NCBI GenBank assembly: GCA_937883785.1
Contig: CALGDE010000143.1
Span: 1 to 64,000 of the forward strand
From: an uncultured cyanobacterium
GTDB lineage: Bacteria; Cyanobacteriota; Cyanobacteriia; CACIAM-69d
Length of the DNA: 64,000 nucleotides
Direction: 5' to 3'
Shown: piece by piece, positions 63,380 through 64,000 of the stretch
How the letters are laid out: each line of letters begins with the position of its first letter
Position numbering within the stretch: position 1 is the stretch's first letter
The notes under the pieces: generated by a model
Database searches by the model: none
What the model saw: the letters and a program-made list of their open reading frames with translations, nothing else
What the model was told of the DNA's origin: nothing
Made by a program: the position numbers and the translations under genes

Positions 63380-63609
63380 TTCAAGAGCCAATCATAACTG
63401 TTAAATTTTCAATTCGAATGGCTGTGATATTGCTTGGGAAACAACCTTAGAAAGCGTCGACGACGCGAAACTGTGAGAAAGTTAAAATAGCGGAAGTATA
63501 AGAAACTTAAATAGATAAATTAACTGTAGATTTTCCTGGCCTTCAAGGCATACTAAAGGGTAGGGAACCTTTAGCCCAGCGTAGCTAGCCCGACACAGAG
63601 GCGCCGTCC

Positions 63610-64000
63610 ATGATTGAAATGAAAGTTGCCGGCATTGCACTGGATGCGGTGAATCGTACTCCAATTGTTCTGTTGAAGGATACGACTGAGCGGCGGGCGC
63701 TTCCTATTTATATTGGGCAGGATCAAGCACGGGCAATTTTAAATGCACTAGATAATCAGGTAGTGCCGCGTCCATTGACCCACGATTTAATGGCAAATTT
63801 GCTGGATACCTGGGAAATGAATTTGGAGCGGGTGATTATTCATTCCCTTCAGGACAGTACGTTTTTCGCGATTTTAAGCTTGTCTATTGGTGAAACAAAA
63901 AAGGAGTTGGACGCTCGACCGAGTGATGCGATCGCCCTGGCTTTACGCACCAACAGTCCTATTTGGGTAATGGAAGAGGTTATTGCCGACGCTTCAATTC
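63610..64000 (+). CDS. Bifunctional nuclease (BFN/DUF151) family protein, cut by window end
   Basis: The first 130 residues of a BFN-family protein: MIEMKVAGIALDAVNRTPIV, then RRALPIYIGQDQARAILNAL, with PRPLTHDLMANLLDTWEMNL and LDARPSDAIALALRTNSPIW. These are the hallmarks of the domain, originally described as a bifunctional nuclease in plants and found in most cyanobacteria. No stop is reached; the frame continues past the window. Confidence 0.9.
   Translation, partial: MIEMKVAGIALDAVNRTPIVLLKDTTERRALPIYIGQDQARAILNALDNQVVPRPLTHDLMANLLDTWEMNLERVIIHSLQDSTFFAILSLSIGETKKELDARPSDAIALALRTNSPIWVMEEVIADASI

Overview
The window is chromosomal DNA of a cyanobacterium. The clearest evidence is the rbcL-rbcX-rbcS operon (form IB Rubisco) at the right end. 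It is supported by a CyanoQ (PsbQ) lipoprotein, a DUF3493 (LPA1/Rep27-type) photosystem II assembly protein, a Ycf55/DUF3685 protein, an ABA4-like protein, an AgrE/ArgZ-type arginine dihydrolase, and dense use of the HIP1 octamer GCGATCGC both in genes and between them. Cell-surface genes (filamentous-haemagglutinin-type adhesin, PEP-CTERM vWA protein, SLH protein) and a CHAT protease suggest a morphologically complex, perhaps filamentous, species. That last point is inference, and I cannot name the genus.

Layout. 0.2-2.3 kb: YbjN-domain protein overlapping a lipoate-ligase-like gene, then a membrane-anchored FKBP. 2.8-8.4 kb: MFS exporter, then a substrate-binding lipoprotein translationally coupled to a large sensor histidine kinase. 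8.8-17.6 kb, all minus strand: PMT-type glycosyltransferase, LCP protein, GIY-YIG protein, M48 protease, geranylgeranyl-reductase-like flavoprotein, SurE, a small membrane protein and an ABA4-like protein. 17.8-24.1 kb, plus strand: vWA/PEP-CTERM protein, DUF928 protein, a 1083-residue haemagglutinin-type exoprotein, DUF3493 protein. 24.2-26.2 kb: an AT-rich, solitary OLD-like ATPase/TOPRIM gene. 26.5-28.6 kb: AgrE/ArgZ. 29.2-33.6 kb: GldF-like permease, GldG-like protein and DUF4340 protein, interrupted on the opposite strand by a PycTM/DUF5706-type membrane protein. 33.6-42.1 kb: PurU, a DAO-family oxidase, CyanoQ, a CHASE2 nucleotide cyclase, a second SurE and an OmpR-type regulator. 42.9-47.6 kb: DUF1565/SLH surface protein and CHAT protease. 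47.9-53.7 kb: Lys/Ala-rich protein, CTP synthase, tRNA-Arg(UCU) and two cyanobacterial proteins of unknown function. 53.8-59.9 kb: HTH/acidic protein, NDH-2, PurE, receiver-DUF3685 fusion and PanB. 60.5-64 kb: rbcLXS and the start of a bifunctional-nuclease gene.

Non-coding DNA is unusually structured. At least two families of ~130-150 bp non-coding repeats with imperfect terminal inverted repeats (called A and B here) recur between genes, together with GC-rich palindromic repeats (C) and many short 10-17 bp tandem duplications. One of these duplications covers the rbcX start codon and another contains the stop codon of the HTH gene. The best leads for unusual biology are the orphan PycTM-like protein, the solitary OLD-like gene, the kinase-lipoprotein pair without a response regulator, the cyclase with a guanylyl-cyclase-type residue, and the MITE-like repeat families.
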